NCBI GenBank assembly: GCA_023414355.1
Contig: JAEZOB010000041.1
Location: 1-57,640 of the forward strand
Direction: 5' to 3'
DNA from: Bacillota bacterium
Lineage (GTDB): Bacteria; Bacillota; Clostridia; Lachnospirales; Lachnospiraceae
DNA length: 57,640 nt
Shown: piece by piece, positions 43,228 through 53,030 of the stretch
Layout of the letters: every line of letters starts with the position of its first letter
How positions within the stretch are numbered: the stretch's first letter is position 1
Position numbers and translations under genes: made by a program
Notes under the pieces: generated by a model
Databases searched by the model: none
What the model was told of the DNA's origin: nothing
Seen by the model: the letters and a program-made list of their open reading frames with translations, nothing else

Positions 43228-43890
43228 TTATACTTCATATAATCTCTTTGGTAATACAGTCTCTCTCTTAACATACATAATAGGTTGGTCAGTCCATAAG
43301 TACTCTACCTCTTTCGTCTCAGACGAATGAACTTTGATCTCTTGCGTATATGAATTTCCCAAAATATCATAAAATAGAAATTTATTATTGTCGAATGTTT
43401 TAATAATAAATTCAACTTCTATAAATCCCATTGGTCCAATTGATGAATTTTTTGCCCATATAATTTCATGCTCTAATGCATTCTCGTTGCTTCTTTGACC
43501 ATCCAAAATCAATATATTGCAAGCTGCATGCTTTCCATAATTATATATTTTTGCCTTTATCATTAAACCAGCTCCATGTAAGTCATAATTAGTATCTTGC
43601 ATACTCAAATAAGGTCTAATGTTTAAAACCTCATCTTCTTTCCTTATTTGTTCATTATATACTATTTGCTTTTTCACAGCATATATAGTCGCAAAAGCAC
43701 CAACTAAAGCACCTAAGTAACCTCCAAAAAAACCTGCCCAACCATCGTTAGAAACAGCTGATACATACTCATTTGAAAATATAATTTTATCTAAAAACAG
43801 AGGAATTATTATTAACCCACCTATAAGCTTAATATAAGGAAACTGCATGAGAGCAGTTAAACCCTCATATACTTTTTTTAAAAATTTCAT
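43228..43890 (-). CDS. Membrane protein with cytosolic beta domain, unknown
   Basis: A 220-residue protein with two N-terminal hydrophobic segments (about 20-36 and 50-70; FFGGYLGALVGAFATIYAVKKQIVYNEQIRKEDE). These match the small membrane modules found ahead of soluble beta-sandwich domains in many uncharacterised phage-defence-like and stress proteins. The rest is a beta-rich domain with KIYNYGKHAACNILI and FIEVEFIIKTFDNNKFLFYDILGN. Base composition is more A/T-rich than the neighbouring rib genes, and it stands alone. No function is assignable. Confidence 0.6.
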   Translation of the reverse strand: MKFLKKVYEGLTALMQFPYIKLIGGLIIIPLFLDKIIFSNEYVSAVSNDGWAGFFGGYLGALVGAFATIYAVKKQIVYNEQIRKEDEVLNIRPYLSMQDTNYDLHGAGLMIKAKIYNYGKHAACNILILDGQRSNENALEHEIIWAKNSSIGPMGFIEVEFIIKTFDNNKFLFYDILGNSYTQEIKVHSSETKEVEYLWTDQPIMYVKRETVLPKRLYEV

Positions 43891-44211
43891 TATACTTCCT
43901 CCTTAGAATTAGTTAACTAACTTAATTGGTTTGCACACTTTTATTTCTTCTTAGAAATCAGTGCTCTTAAATGCATTTCCTCCCTACTCCTTCTCCTGCA
44001 TTTTTCACTCTCTTTTCCCCTTAATCCCTATTTCCCGAATTCTCTTCCTGCCTCTATCCCTGTCTTTCTTCCTTCTTTTATTCACACAAAAAAGCAGGAG
44101 AAAGAGGTGCACGGGGCAAGGCTTAGTCCTGCGTTGTAAAACTATATTTGCCTGTTGTAAGACTGTTTTTTCCTGTTGAAATAGCTTTTATTGGATAACA
44201 TTTTACAACGC
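43891..44211. other. Gene-free stretch before recR
   Basis: A pyrimidine-rich spacer of 321 bases. Near the recR stop, GCGTTGTAAAA (44131-44141) and TTTTACAACGC (44201-44211) form a perfect 11-base inverted repeat 59 bases apart. It could end recR transcription as a long hairpin; there is no clear T-run. No coding frame is convincing. Confidence 0.5.
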
Positions 44212-44808
44212 TTACAGCTCGATTCGTCCCTCAAAAGCACGTAATAGCGTAACCTCGTCGATATACTCCAGATCACCGCCTACCGGGATACCGCTGGCAA
44301 TCCTGCTGACCTTGATGCCCGCCGGCTTGATCAGCTTACTTAAATACATGGCTGTCGCTTCGCCCTCCAGACTGGAATTCGTAGCGATAATCACCTCGTC
44401 CACATCTCCCTGAAGACGAAGCATCAGTTCCTTAAGCCTGATATCGGCAGGTCCGATTCCAAGCATCGGAGAGATCGCACCGTGAAGGACATGATAGACA
44501 CCGTCGAATTTACCTGTCTTCTCATAGGCTGCTAGGTCGCGGGGATTCTCCACCACCATGATCTGCTTCTTATTGCGTCCCGGAGAAGAGCAGATGGGGC
44601 ATAGCTCCTTATCCGTCAAAGTCAGGCATTCTGCACAATAACGGATGTTCTTCTTTGCCTCGACAATAGAAGCTGCCAGGCCGGATACCTGTTCCTCCGG
44701 CATATTGATGATGTGGAAAGCCAGTCGCTGTGCTGTCTTCGTCCCGATTCCGGGAAGTCTGGATAGTTCCTCTATTAATTTACTGATTTGTCTGCTATAG
44801 TAATCCAT
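44212..44808 (-). CDS. recR: Recombination mediator RecR
   Basis: A 198-residue recombinational repair protein that works with RecO/RecF at gaps. The helix-hairpin-helix is LPGIGTKTAQRLAFHI, the zinc motif is CAECLTLTDKELCPIC and the Toprim domain includes MVVENPRDLAAYEKTGKFDGVYHVLHG. AAAGGAG precedes the ATG. It normally follows ybaB directly; here about 5 kb with three exported-protein genes lies between them. Confidence 0.97.
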   Translation of the reverse strand: MDYYSRQISKLIEELSRLPGIGTKTAQRLAFHIINMPEEQVSGLAASIVEAKKNIRYCAECLTLTDKELCPICSSPGRNKKQIMVVENPRDLAAYEKTGKFDGVYHVLHGAISPMLGIGPADIRLKELMLRLQGDVDEVIIATNSSLEGEATAMYLSKLIKPAGIKVSRIASGIPVGGDLEYIDEVTLLRAFEGRIEL

Positions 44809-44979
44809 GAATTTGGCTCCTTTACCCTTGTTCCATCATACCGTAAAGAACACCGATTTTCAAGCAAATTCCATTCAAGATCAAGTCTTTACCGTCTGAA
44901 GCGAGAAGCCGGACAAGGTACGAGTGGGCAAGAAACTTTCTCTACCCTAAGTGTCTCTTGAAATTACTACATGAATTAC

Positions 44980-46377
44980 TTACTGCTGTAGCTTCTCTAT
45001 GAGTGCAACCGGATTGAGCATCCTGGCAGGATATTGATTGCCACCTCTCGTGACCTCTCTCACAGCTCCCGTCTCCAGCGCTGTCTTCCAGAAAAGCTCC
45101 GGTGTGATATCAGGCTTCACCTGGCAGGCCATAGCATATAAACCAGCCATATAGGGCTCCATCGCACTCCATCCTCCAAGTCGGCTGAAGCAATACACAT
45201 CCTCCCCGGTAGCTTCCGCATAGGTGCGGGAACCTGTCGGGACTAACAGAAACTCTCCCATAAAATCTTTTGAGAATTGATCCTGAAAGTATTTCGGAAA
45301 GCCCTCGATATGAGAAACCTCATCGATCCAACGTCCCCATTCGATACTCCTGTAGGATTCTTCTTTGTCCGGGTCGGTACCAGGTTCTTTATCCAGACTA
45401 TACTGCCAGAAACCATAGTTTTCGAACATATTGCAGGAAATAACAAAAACTCCTTCTTGCTTCACTCGTTCTATCGCTTCAGTGAGTTCCTCATAGCCTT
45501 TATTCCCGGGACTCCAACAAGCTGAAATTGATATCGCCCTGATCTTCTCCTCCTTCGGCAAACCGGCATTAATTTCCCGAATCCTATCAATTGCATCAGC
45601 ATAATGAGTAAAGTCCAGCTCCATTTTACCACCTAACATATTAAAGTTGTAGGTTCCGATAAAATACAACCCTGCGTCAGGTGCAACACCTATATCCTTT
45701 CCGACAGATAAACTTGCCACGAATGGGCCGTGCATACTGGCCGTCATATCCCCATTTCCTTGCTCATAGAGCTTAATCCGGCTTGCATATTCCTGATGCT
45801 GTAACAGAAGCATTTGATCTATGATTGCAATGTTGACTCCCTTTCCGGTGATACCCTTCTCATGGAGGCTTCTAATACCAAGTCCGGGATTTTTGCCTGT
45901 CTCCATCACAGCCTCCGGGTCAAAACCCTTGGGCAGCTTGTCCGGCCATGTAGTGAAGGTATCAAATACGATATTCTTCATCCCCTCTGCTTCTTCCGAT
46001 AAATCCAGCCAGGCTAAGTCTGCAAGCCTGAAGTCATAGGCATCCCCCCACATATTAGCTTCCTCGAGCTTATTCGGTGTGATCCTGAGCATGGACCAAT
46101 TAGCAACTGACGGCTTGACAGCACGAAAATCTGTCTTTGGCCTTTCCTTTGTTATCGACACAGGCACTGCTGTTGGAGTTGTTGTCGGCGTTGGTATCAT
46201 AGAATTGGTAGCCTCTTCCGATGTCTGCCCACTTGAATTAATCGTGCTGTCGGCACCTGACTCCATGTTCGTTCCAGTCTCTGTAGCATTATCGGTATTT
46301 TTCTCGCAGCCAGCAAGTACCAGAATCAATATAATAGCCAGTATATATAATCCTTTTCTTCTAATCCCCTTCAACAT
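44980..46377 (-). CDS. Subtilisin-like (S8) lipoprotein
   Basis: A 465-residue lipoprotein (lipobox VLAGC) with a Thr/Ser/Pro-rich linker up to about 75. The protease-like domain keeps the Asp motif (GVNIAIIDQMLLLQHQ), a His motif (TASMHGPFVASLSVG) and a Ser motif (GGWSAMEPYMAGLYAMA) in the order D-H-S of subtilases. All three are divergent, so activity is possible but not certain. A segment SISACWSPGNKGYEELTEAIERV matches the S8 core helix. It is the gene next to recR on the same strand, and is probably an independent unit. Confidence 0.85.
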   Translation of the reverse strand: MLKGIRRKGLYILAIILILVLAGCEKNTDNATETGTNMESGADSTINSSGQTSEEATNSMIPTPTTTPTAVPVSITKERPKTDFRAVKPSVANWSMLRITPNKLEEANMWGDAYDFRLADLAWLDLSEEAEGMKNIVFDTFTTWPDKLPKGFDPEAVMETGKNPGLGIRSLHEKGITGKGVNIAIIDQMLLLQHQEYASRIKLYEQGNGDMTASMHGPFVASLSVGKDIGVAPDAGLYFIGTYNFNMLGGKMELDFTHYADAIDRIREINAGLPKEEKIRAISISACWSPGNKGYEELTEAIERVKQEGVFVISCNMFENYGFWQYSLDKEPGTDPDKEESYRSIEWGRWIDEVSHIEGFPKYFQDQFSKDFMGEFLLVPTGSRTYAEATGEDVYCFSRLGGWSAMEPYMAGLYAMACQVKPDITPELFWKTALETGAVREVTRGGNQYPARMLNPVALIEKLQQ

Positions 46378-46613
46378 AAAATCCCCCCTATGAATTATAA
46401 TGTCTTACATCGTAACCCTATTATACAGTGATGTAATCCCCTGTTGACCATCGACTGCGTAGTATGTATTATCTTTTCTACCTGGTTTGCTTTTACATTT
46501 TATACCATCTATTTAAATACTTCAATATCTCTTTTGTTTATTACTTTACCTATCTCTTTCACTTTTCTTACACTTTTCTTACATTTTTTATATTTACTAT
46601 CCGCCATCTTTCA

Positions 46614-48074
46614 TTATTGCTTTTCGGCTGTAGCCTTTTTCAGAGAAATCAGAAGCTTTACTACTATATTGATGAGAATCAGTACCAATGTAGCTACTAT
46701 TACTAATACGATATCCGGCTGACCCAGAAAAGCGATTCTTAAATGTACTCCATAGCTGTTCAATAGCCATAGAAGTATACTCAGAACAACCGAGAAATTC
46801 AAAAGCTCGGGAATGATAGTTCGAATAAGGCTCTTCTGATTTTTCTTCCTGATGAACAGGATAAAACGATACAACGGCAACGCAAACATCAGGAGCAGGA
46901 TTACATTCAGCAACCGATACATTTGGCGAAAACCAAAAGAGGCCCCCGTATTCGCTTTTCCCTCCAAGGCATTCATCATCTCAAAAACCATAGGCATCAT
47001 ATACTCCGCTGTGATCAGTCTGTTGTTCGTATTGGCAATCAGCACAATTCCCCGGTCTGTCTCCTGATTCATGATAATTGCAGAGTAGTAGTTCGTCGGT
47101 CTGCCGTCATGCGTGATTACACCGTCCCCAACAAACCAACCCATTCCATAGGAATATCCTACCGGATGCTTCAATAAAACTGCCGGCTTGGTGATTTCTT
47201 TCAGTGAAGCCTCCGAGAGGATAGCTCTTCCTTCATAAGAACCATCCTGCAGGTACATAGACATATAATGCACCATATCCTCCACATTGGAGTATAATCC
47301 GGAGGCGGATAAGTATTGCTTTGGATGAGGCAGTTCGACTTTTACCGGGAAGCCAAACCAGGTACGATATCCGTCACTCAGCCCGCTTTCCTGTGCAGCC
47401 TCCTTCGTCGTAAAGGAGTGTGTCATATGAAGCGGTGTAAAAATATGTTCTTCCACGTAAGAGGCGTAGGTCTGCCCTGAGGCTGCTTCCACGATTTGCC
47501 CCAGGATGATATAATTTGCCTCTGCATATTGATACTCCTCCCCCGGATTCATACTTAATGCTTCGTATTTTAATCTGCTCACAAATTCATCGGCTGTCTG
47601 TTCACCGTCCAGAAAATCACTGCCTCCGGTAGGTCCTGCAATACCGCTGGTCTGATTCAAAAGCTGTCTTATGGTAATCGCTCTGGAATCTTCCTTTTGA
47701 TCAAAGGAAAATTCAGGTAAGTATTTGATAATCGCATCATCCAAACCTAATTTCCCTTGCTCTGCCAGCTGCATAATCGCTACAGCCGTGATGGATTTGG
47801 TAGTGGAGCCAAGGAGAATCTCCGTCTGTGGGGTCATTTCATCTCCATTGGCATTTCTTACACCGTACCCCTTCATGGTTATCTCACCCTGATCAACGAT
47901 ACCGATTGCCGCACCGGGAATCCGTAACTCCTCGAGCTTACTAAGCATATACTGATCTATTGCCGTCTCCTTAGCATCAGTCAAAGTCACTGTAGGATAT
48001 GGTAACAATACATAGATCAAACAAACAATCACTGCAAACACTGCTAATATAACTTTATTTTTCCACTTCATCAT
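46614..48074 (-). CDS. Class C beta-lactamase-like serine hydrolase with membrane tail
   Basis: A 486-residue exported hydrolase. An N-terminal membrane segment is followed by catalytic STTK (LLGSTTKSITAVA), YAEANYIILG (YxN) and ITHDGRPTNYYSA (HxG-like). Three or four membrane helices occupy the last 110 residues. It shares domain order with the 32058-33473 protein and is presumably a paralogue; both end in a similar hydrophobic module of unknown use. The ATG at 48074 has AAAGGAT before it; the open frame extends to 48131. Confidence 0.88.
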   Translation of the reverse strand: MMKWKNKVILAVFAVIVCLIYVLLPYPTVTLTDAKETAIDQYMLSKLEELRIPGAAIGIVDQGEITMKGYGVRNANGDEMTPQTEILLGSTTKSITAVAIMQLAEQGKLGLDDAIIKYLPEFSFDQKEDSRAITIRQLLNQTSGIAGPTGGSDFLDGEQTADEFVSRLKYEALSMNPGEEYQYAEANYIILGQIVEAASGQTYASYVEEHIFTPLHMTHSFTTKEAAQESGLSDGYRTWFGFPVKVELPHPKQYLSASGLYSNVEDMVHYMSMYLQDGSYEGRAILSEASLKEITKPAVLLKHPVGYSYGMGWFVGDGVITHDGRPTNYYSAIIMNQETDRGIVLIANTNNRLITAEYMMPMVFEMMNALEGKANTGASFGFRQMYRLLNVILLLMFALPLYRFILFIRKKNQKSLIRTIIPELLNFSVVLSILLWLLNSYGVHLRIAFLGQPDIVLVIVATLVLILINIVVKLLISLKKATAEKQ

Positions 48075-48221
48075 TTCTATCCTTTCATACGTTATATCTT
48101 TATAAACGAGAAGTTCCTGTGATATCTTCATCTTTATTCTTAAATCATGATATTTCAGATTACTAAGATACCTTGCTCGTTTTTTGTGTCATCCTACTGG
48201 ATCAGTAACATTTTGCAGTAA

Positions 48222-48282
48222 AAAAACAGACCATAATGGGGGGGCGAATATCTTACCTATTTCCCTATCCAGGTCTGTTTTT
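48222..48282 (-). terminator. Terminator after the leucine-rich-repeat gene
   Basis: AAAAACAGACC (48222-48232) pairs perfectly with GGTCTGTTTTT (48272-48282). On the minus strand it follows the leucine-rich repeat gene and ends in a run of T. The 39-base loop contains seven consecutive G. Confidence 0.7.
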
Positions 48283-48353
48283 GAATATTGTATTCCATTC
48301 TACTTAATAAGATCAATAGGATTACTTCAACGCCTGATCGCCTTCATCCAGAC

Positions 48354-49649
48354 TTAATATCCTATTATTTTGGTATATGCGTCGGTATCGTCGGTGATGC
48401 CCTCGGTATCATAATACCACTTTTTGTATATTCCCAAGCTTTTCCTCGGCACCTTATAATTGGTAAATGATAAGAAACTACCTTTTACTGCTTCTGGTGG
48501 TGTTTCAGACTGAAAATAAATATATCCTTCGGATTCGAATTTCAAGGGATGCCAATCTGCCGTGAACCCCTTAAAGGTTTTAGGAATGGTTAATTCTTGA
48601 ATTGGCTTTCCCGCCACCGAAAAACTACCCGCGATATAAAATACTTCTTTGGGCAAAGTAATTTTCCCATCTGTGCAAATCGCTACAACCAAAGAGTGAG
48701 TCAGCTTATCATAGATACAGCTAGAGGATTTTGTATAGTTCATATTTTTATCAGAAATAGTAATACTTCTAATTGAGTCAGAAGTAAATGCCCAGTGTTT
48801 AATGGAAACTACACTCGCCGGAATGTAAATGTTTTTTACATAGCTATATCTAGTTGCACTTTCCCCTATCGTTTTTACTCCATATGGTATCACCAGCTTA
48901 TCTATCTTCGGCTGTACCCATACTAGCTCTTTCCCATCCTTTGACAGAAGCATACCAGCTTTAAATTGATATTTCTTACTTTCCTTGGATATCTGTATGG
49001 TATCCAGGCTCTTACAATTTTCAAATGCAGAAAATGTCAGGCTTTCTAAACTAGCCGGAAATATTATTTTCTTCAATCTGATACATTTATAGAAGGTATC
49101 ATACCCTATTTCAGTTACAGCATCCGGTATTTGAATTGAGATCAGATCTCGGAAGCCACAGAAGGTAGCAGGTTCAAGTTCAACCAACGTATCCGGCAGC
49201 TTAATGCTTGTAATTCCAGAAGGCATCTCCCTATAACCATCTACCTCATGAAACGGCTCAACATTATCGCCCCAGATATTAAAGATCGCGTCATAATCCG
49301 GATTATTATATGCACTTCCTATTTTGCAGACCGATGCGCCCTTGATTTTATCCGGAAAGACTAAGCTGAACATTTTCTGTTTATTAATCTGCTCTACTTT
49401 TGTAATCCAGCTACTTTCTTCATCTTCAGAAAGGTATGCATAGAAATAAAGGTTTCCTACCTTCTCTTTGATTTCTTCATTAACATTCCATACCGTTAAA
49501 TCCTCATCATCTTCCTGAAACTCACTGTCTTGATCCTCTATTGTTTCCTGCTCGGTAAGACTACCTTCCTGGCCCCTCGCAGTATTCATGTTAGGCAGGC
49601 TCATACTCGCCAGCAGACAGCCTAACAGCATTAGATAATTTATTTTCAT
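48354..49649 (-). CDS. BspA-type leucine-rich repeat surface protein
   Basis: A 431-residue exported protein. A signal peptide-like start (MKINYLMLLGCLLASMSLPN) is followed by an acidic linker and then LRR_5/BspA repeats: KLPDTLVELEPATFCGF, IQIPDAVTEIGYDTFYKC, IIFPASLESLTFSAFENCKS, VIPYGVKTIGESATRYS and IYIPASVVSIKHWAF. Such repeats mediate adhesion or surface binding. There is no cell-wall anchor. GGAG lies ten bases before the ATG at 49649; the longer frame to 49715 has a Lys/Met-rich start. Confidence 0.85.
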   Translation of the reverse strand: MKINYLMLLGCLLASMSLPNMNTARGQEGSLTEQETIEDQDSEFQEDDEDLTVWNVNEEIKEKVGNLYFYAYLSEDEESSWITKVEQINKQKMFSLVFPDKIKGASVCKIGSAYNNPDYDAIFNIWGDNVEPFHEVDGYREMPSGITSIKLPDTLVELEPATFCGFRDLISIQIPDAVTEIGYDTFYKCIRLKKIIFPASLESLTFSAFENCKSLDTIQISKESKKYQFKAGMLLSKDGKELVWVQPKIDKLVIPYGVKTIGESATRYSYVKNIYIPASVVSIKHWAFTSDSIRSITISDKNMNYTKSSSCIYDKLTHSLVVAICTDGKITLPKEVFYIAGSFSVAGKPIQELTIPKTFKGFTADWHPLKFESEGYIYFQSETPPEAVKGSFLSFTNYKVPRKSLGIYKKWYYDTEGITDDTDAYTKIIGY

Positions 49650-49782
49650 TTTTCTTTTTCTCCATAACATCATATTATTTTTGATTTTTATTAGGGTACC
49701 ATATTTTCCCATCATTGTAAATATACTTTTTCCTTAACTTTTTCATACTGTTTCCTTAACTTTGGGGTGCGGACATATATAA

Positions 49783-49813
49783 AATGCCCTATACCGTCTC
49801 CGGTATAGGGCAT
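49783..49813 (-). terminator. Terminator after ybaB
   Basis: ATGCCCTATACC (49784-49795) pairs perfectly with GGTATAGGGCAT (49802-49813) around a six-base loop. It is 30 bases beyond the ybaB stop and explains why recR, far downstream, is no longer read from the dnaX promoter. Confidence 0.88.
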
Positions 49814-49842
49814 CCTTGTCGTTTATTATTAAGAATATGTTC

Positions 49843-50199
49843 TTAGAACGGGAAGCCCGGCATTCCGCTGCCGAGTCCACCGGTGATGGAGCCCATCATA
49901 GAGGAGGATTCCTCCTCCATCTTGCGAAGTGCTTCGTTGGCTGCTGCCACGATCAGATCCTCTAACATCTCGATGTCATCGGGATCAACTACCTCTTTGC
50001 TAAGCTTGACTGAGGTAATCTCCTTCTTACCGGATACCTTTACTGTAACTGCTCCGCCGCCTGCACTTGCTTCGAACTCTTTATCTTCAAGCTCCTTGGT
50101 CTTCTCCTCCATCTGCTTTTGCATTCTCTGAGCCTGTTTCATCAGATTTCCCATATTTCCCGGGATACCACCACCCGGAAATCCACCTTTTTTAGCCAT
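49843..50199 (-). CDS. YbaB/EbfC nucleoid-associated protein
   Basis: A 118-residue DNA-binding protein. A Gly-rich start precedes the long helix NLMKQAQRMQKQMEEKTKELEDK, then EASAGGGAVTVKVSGKKEITSVKLSKEVVDPDDIEMLEDLIVAAANEALRK, the family core. It forms dimers that bind DNA and usually lies between dnaX and recR. The spacing from dnaX is 105 bases. Confidence 0.95.
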   Translation of the reverse strand: MAKKGGFPGGGIPGNMGNLMKQAQRMQKQMEEKTKELEDKEFEASAGGGAVTVKVSGKKEITSVKLSKEVVDPDDIEMLEDLIVAAANEALRKMEEESSSMMGSITGGLGSGMPGFPF

Positions 50200-50304
50200 T
50201 AGCTGTATCTCCTTTCATATTGTAAAGCTTATTTCGCATTCCTAGAACTAATGTGATTTCAAACCATGTTTTGCTCTCGTTCTTCATAGCATCGGTTAAA
50301 TCAT

Positions 50305-51876
50305 TTATTCATACTGGATTGGTATCTTGATCAGTTTTGTCAGATCCGGTACCTCCTCCAGACGTTCCTTATTTCTGTCTAAGTATCTCACATTTACCTG
50401 CACCTGCTTATGCAGCAGCTGTGCGATTGTATCCTTGATCAGCTGCATATGTGTCTCACGATCAATGATGTCCTTATCGAGTGGGTCGGTAACAACCAGC
50501 TGTAAGCTCTGTCCTTCTACACTTAAGGTTGCTCCCTGAAGCACGGATGCCAGAGCCGGTGCCTTGCGTCCGACTGAGCCAATGATACTCTTCCAGTTCG
50601 AAGCTGCCTGCCGCAAATCCTCCGGCAATGCTTCCGGCAGGATCACCTGCGGTTTTGGAGCCGAGGCTTCACTGCCAGCCTCTCTTCGCAGGGCAGAACC
50701 TCTGGCTTCCACCACAACCCCCTTCTCCAGCTTCTCTTCGAGCAGCTTCAGACGGTCTACGATAGAATCGAGATTCAGTTCCATCTCAGGCTTGCACAGC
50801 TTGATCAAAGCAATCTCGATCAGTACCCTTTTTCTGGAGGCATAGCGGATCTGGTTGGACAGCTCGGAGAATACCTTGATATATCGGATCAGGGACAGCT
50901 CGTCGATGCCCTCGGATTCTTGCTTGAGCAATGCCAGATTCTCGGTAGATATCTCTATTACAAGATCCGAGATATCCTCAGTCGTCTTGATTAACAGAAG
51001 ATTTCTGAGATACCAGATAAAATCAATGACAAACTGTCCAAGTTCGCGGCCGGAGCTTTCGATCTCCTCCAGAAGTTTGATACAGCCGGTGACATCCTGC
51101 CCCCTGATGAAGCCGAGGAGCTTCCCGAACACCTGGGTATCGACTGCACCGAGTACCTCCAGCACATTGTCATAGGTCAGCTTCTTCCCAAGGTAGAAGG
51201 AAATGCACTGATCCAGTAAGCTCAGTGCGTCTCGCATGGAACCGTCGCCTGCTCTTGCCACATAGCGAAGGGCTTTCTCCTCCACTTCGATATTTTCCTC
51301 ATGCATTAACTCGGCAAGGCGTTCGGTAATCGTATCTATGGTAATTCTCTTAAAATCATATCTTTGGCATCTGCTCAGTATTGTAACCGGTATCTTATGG
51401 ACCTCCGTCGTCGCCAGGATAAAGATGACATAGGACGGCGGCTCTTCGATCGTCTTTAGCAGAGCATTGAAGGCTCCTGCCGAAAGCATATGAACCTCAT
51501 CTATGATATATACTTTGTATTTTCCTTCTGTCGGAGAGTACCTGACCTCTTCCACGATCTCACGAACATTGTCCACGCCGTTGTTGGAAGCGGCATCGAT
51601 CTCAATGACATTCATCGAGGTCTGGGCGGCGATGCCTTTACACATCCTGCATTCATTGCAGGGATTGCCGTCCACCGGATTCTCGCAATTCACTACCTTT
51701 GCAAGCAGCTTCGCCACCGTCGTCTTGCCGGTGCCTCTGGTTCCCGTAAACAGGTAGGCGTGTCCGATTCGACCTGCTTTCACCTGATTCTTTAGCGTAG
51801 TTACGATATGTTCCTGTCCTCGCACATCATGGAAGTTGTCCGGGCGGAATTTTCTATAAAGAGCCGTGTATGACAT
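50305..51876 (-). CDS. dnaX: DNA polymerase III subunit gamma/tau
   Basis: A 523-residue clamp-loader ATPase. Walker A is GTRGTGKTT, the zinc cluster is CENPVDGNPCNECRMC, Walker B is VYIIDEVHML, and sensor 1 and SRC are FILATTEVHKIPVTILSRCQRYDF. Domain III and a short tau tail follow; there is no long C-terminal extension. It is cotranscribed with ybaB and probably with the HD-GYP gene 14 bases upstream. Confidence 0.97.
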   Translation of the reverse strand: MSYTALYRKFRPDNFHDVRGQEHIVTTLKNQVKAGRIGHAYLFTGTRGTGKTTVAKLLAKVVNCENPVDGNPCNECRMCKGIAAQTSMNVIEIDAASNNGVDNVREIVEEVRYSPTEGKYKVYIIDEVHMLSAGAFNALLKTIEEPPSYVIFILATTEVHKIPVTILSRCQRYDFKRITIDTITERLAELMHEENIEVEEKALRYVARAGDGSMRDALSLLDQCISFYLGKKLTYDNVLEVLGAVDTQVFGKLLGFIRGQDVTGCIKLLEEIESSGRELGQFVIDFIWYLRNLLLIKTTEDISDLVIEISTENLALLKQESEGIDELSLIRYIKVFSELSNQIRYASRKRVLIEIALIKLCKPEMELNLDSIVDRLKLLEEKLEKGVVVEARGSALRREAGSEASAPKPQVILPEALPEDLRQAASNWKSIIGSVGRKAPALASVLQGATLSVEGQSLQLVVTDPLDKDIIDRETHMQLIKDTIAQLLHKQVQVNVRYLDRNKERLEEVPDLTKLIKIPIQYE

Positions 51877-51890
51877 GGGCTACTTCCTTT

Positions 51891-52925
51891 CTAGTGTTCG
51901 GTAATATTGTATCTGCCTTCCAGCTCTGCTTCAAAGCGTTCATTGGCACTCACAAAAAGATCGACTAGCCGGGGATCGAACAGGCTTCCTTTCCCCTCTA
52001 TGATAATCTCCATCGCCTGCTGATGGGGTAACGCTTCCTTATAACAACGCTCCGAGGTCAATGCATCATATACATCCGCCACGGTCATAATTCTAGCAAA
52101 AATCGGAATTTCTTCTCCCCTGAGCCCGTTTGGATATCCGGTGCCATCCCATCTCTCATGGTGACAATAAGCGATATCCTTGGCCAGATACAGCCAGCGG
52201 TTTCCCCCGGTCTCCTTGATTACTTTATCAAATGCCTTCATTCCCAGAGTCGTATGAGTCTTCATATATTCATACTCATCTCGATCCAGGGAGGAGGGCT
52301 TTCTAAGCACTCCGTCGTTGATGCCGATCTTCCCGATGTCGTGTAACGTTGCCGAACGAAGCAGATCATTGACATCTTCCTCACTTAGGATTTCCCTATA
52401 ATAATCATTTGCGATTGCTTCCTGAAGTAAGATATTGAAATACTTTGTTGCATTCTTCAGATGATCGCCCGTCTCTTCATCCCGGCTATCCACCAGATCG
52501 GCGAAGCCGTTATAGAGAGCGCTCTGATACTTTTCTGCGCGGACATTATCCTTCCTTAGCTGATACAGCTCCAGATAATGCTCCAGCTTTTTGCGCAGCA
52601 TTGCTTTCGTCGCAGGAAGTGTGATGCAGTCCTCCGCTCCGAGAGCCAGCACTTCCTCCTCAATCCACGGAACTGCTTCCCGAGTCAAAAAAATAACAGG
52701 GATACCCTGCATCTCCGGGAGGGTATTCATCTGCTCACAGATGGTACAGTTCTTCGTGTCCGCCTCAGATACCGTCAGAAGGATTAGGTCAACCTTAATA
52801 TGCAAAAGATACTCTCTCAGACCCGCAACTGCCGGGAGAGGCGCGATCCTATAATCATCCTGCAATGTCTGTTGCAATGCTGTAAACATAGTCAAGTCAT
52901 TGTCTGCAATTAATACGTGTCTCAT
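51891..52925 (-). CDS. HD-GYP phosphodiesterase with degenerate receiver domain
   Basis: A 344-residue protein. The N-terminal receiver-like domain (LIADNDLTMFTALQQTL) has VDLILLTVSEA where the phospho-accepting Asp should be, so it is probably not phosphorylated. The HD-GYP domain is complete: ATLHDIGKIGI, AYCHHERWDGTGYPNGLRGEEIP and ARIMTVADVYDALTSERCYK. HD-GYP enzymes degrade cyclic di-GMP or related dinucleotides. GGGAG lies six bases before the ATG at 52925. It is directly upstream of dnaX. Confidence 0.92.
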   Translation of the reverse strand: MRHVLIADNDLTMFTALQQTLQDDYRIAPLPAVAGLREYLLHIKVDLILLTVSEADTKNCTICEQMNTLPEMQGIPVIFLTREAVPWIEEEVLALGAEDCITLPATKAMLRKKLEHYLELYQLRKDNVRAEKYQSALYNGFADLVDSRDEETGDHLKNATKYFNILLQEAIANDYYREILSEEDVNDLLRSATLHDIGKIGINDGVLRKPSSLDRDEYEYMKTHTTLGMKAFDKVIKETGGNRWLYLAKDIAYCHHERWDGTGYPNGLRGEEIPIFARIMTVADVYDALTSERCYKEALPHQQAMEIIIEGKGSLFDPRLVDLFVSANERFEAELEGRYNITEH

Positions 52926-53030
52926 ATAGTACTCCCGACCGCCGGTGCGGTGCATCTTCTCTCTGGTTCAAGCCTTATTATACCATCTGAAGGCATGAAA
53001 ATCAATGTCTCATCTATGCTTGAAGATAAA

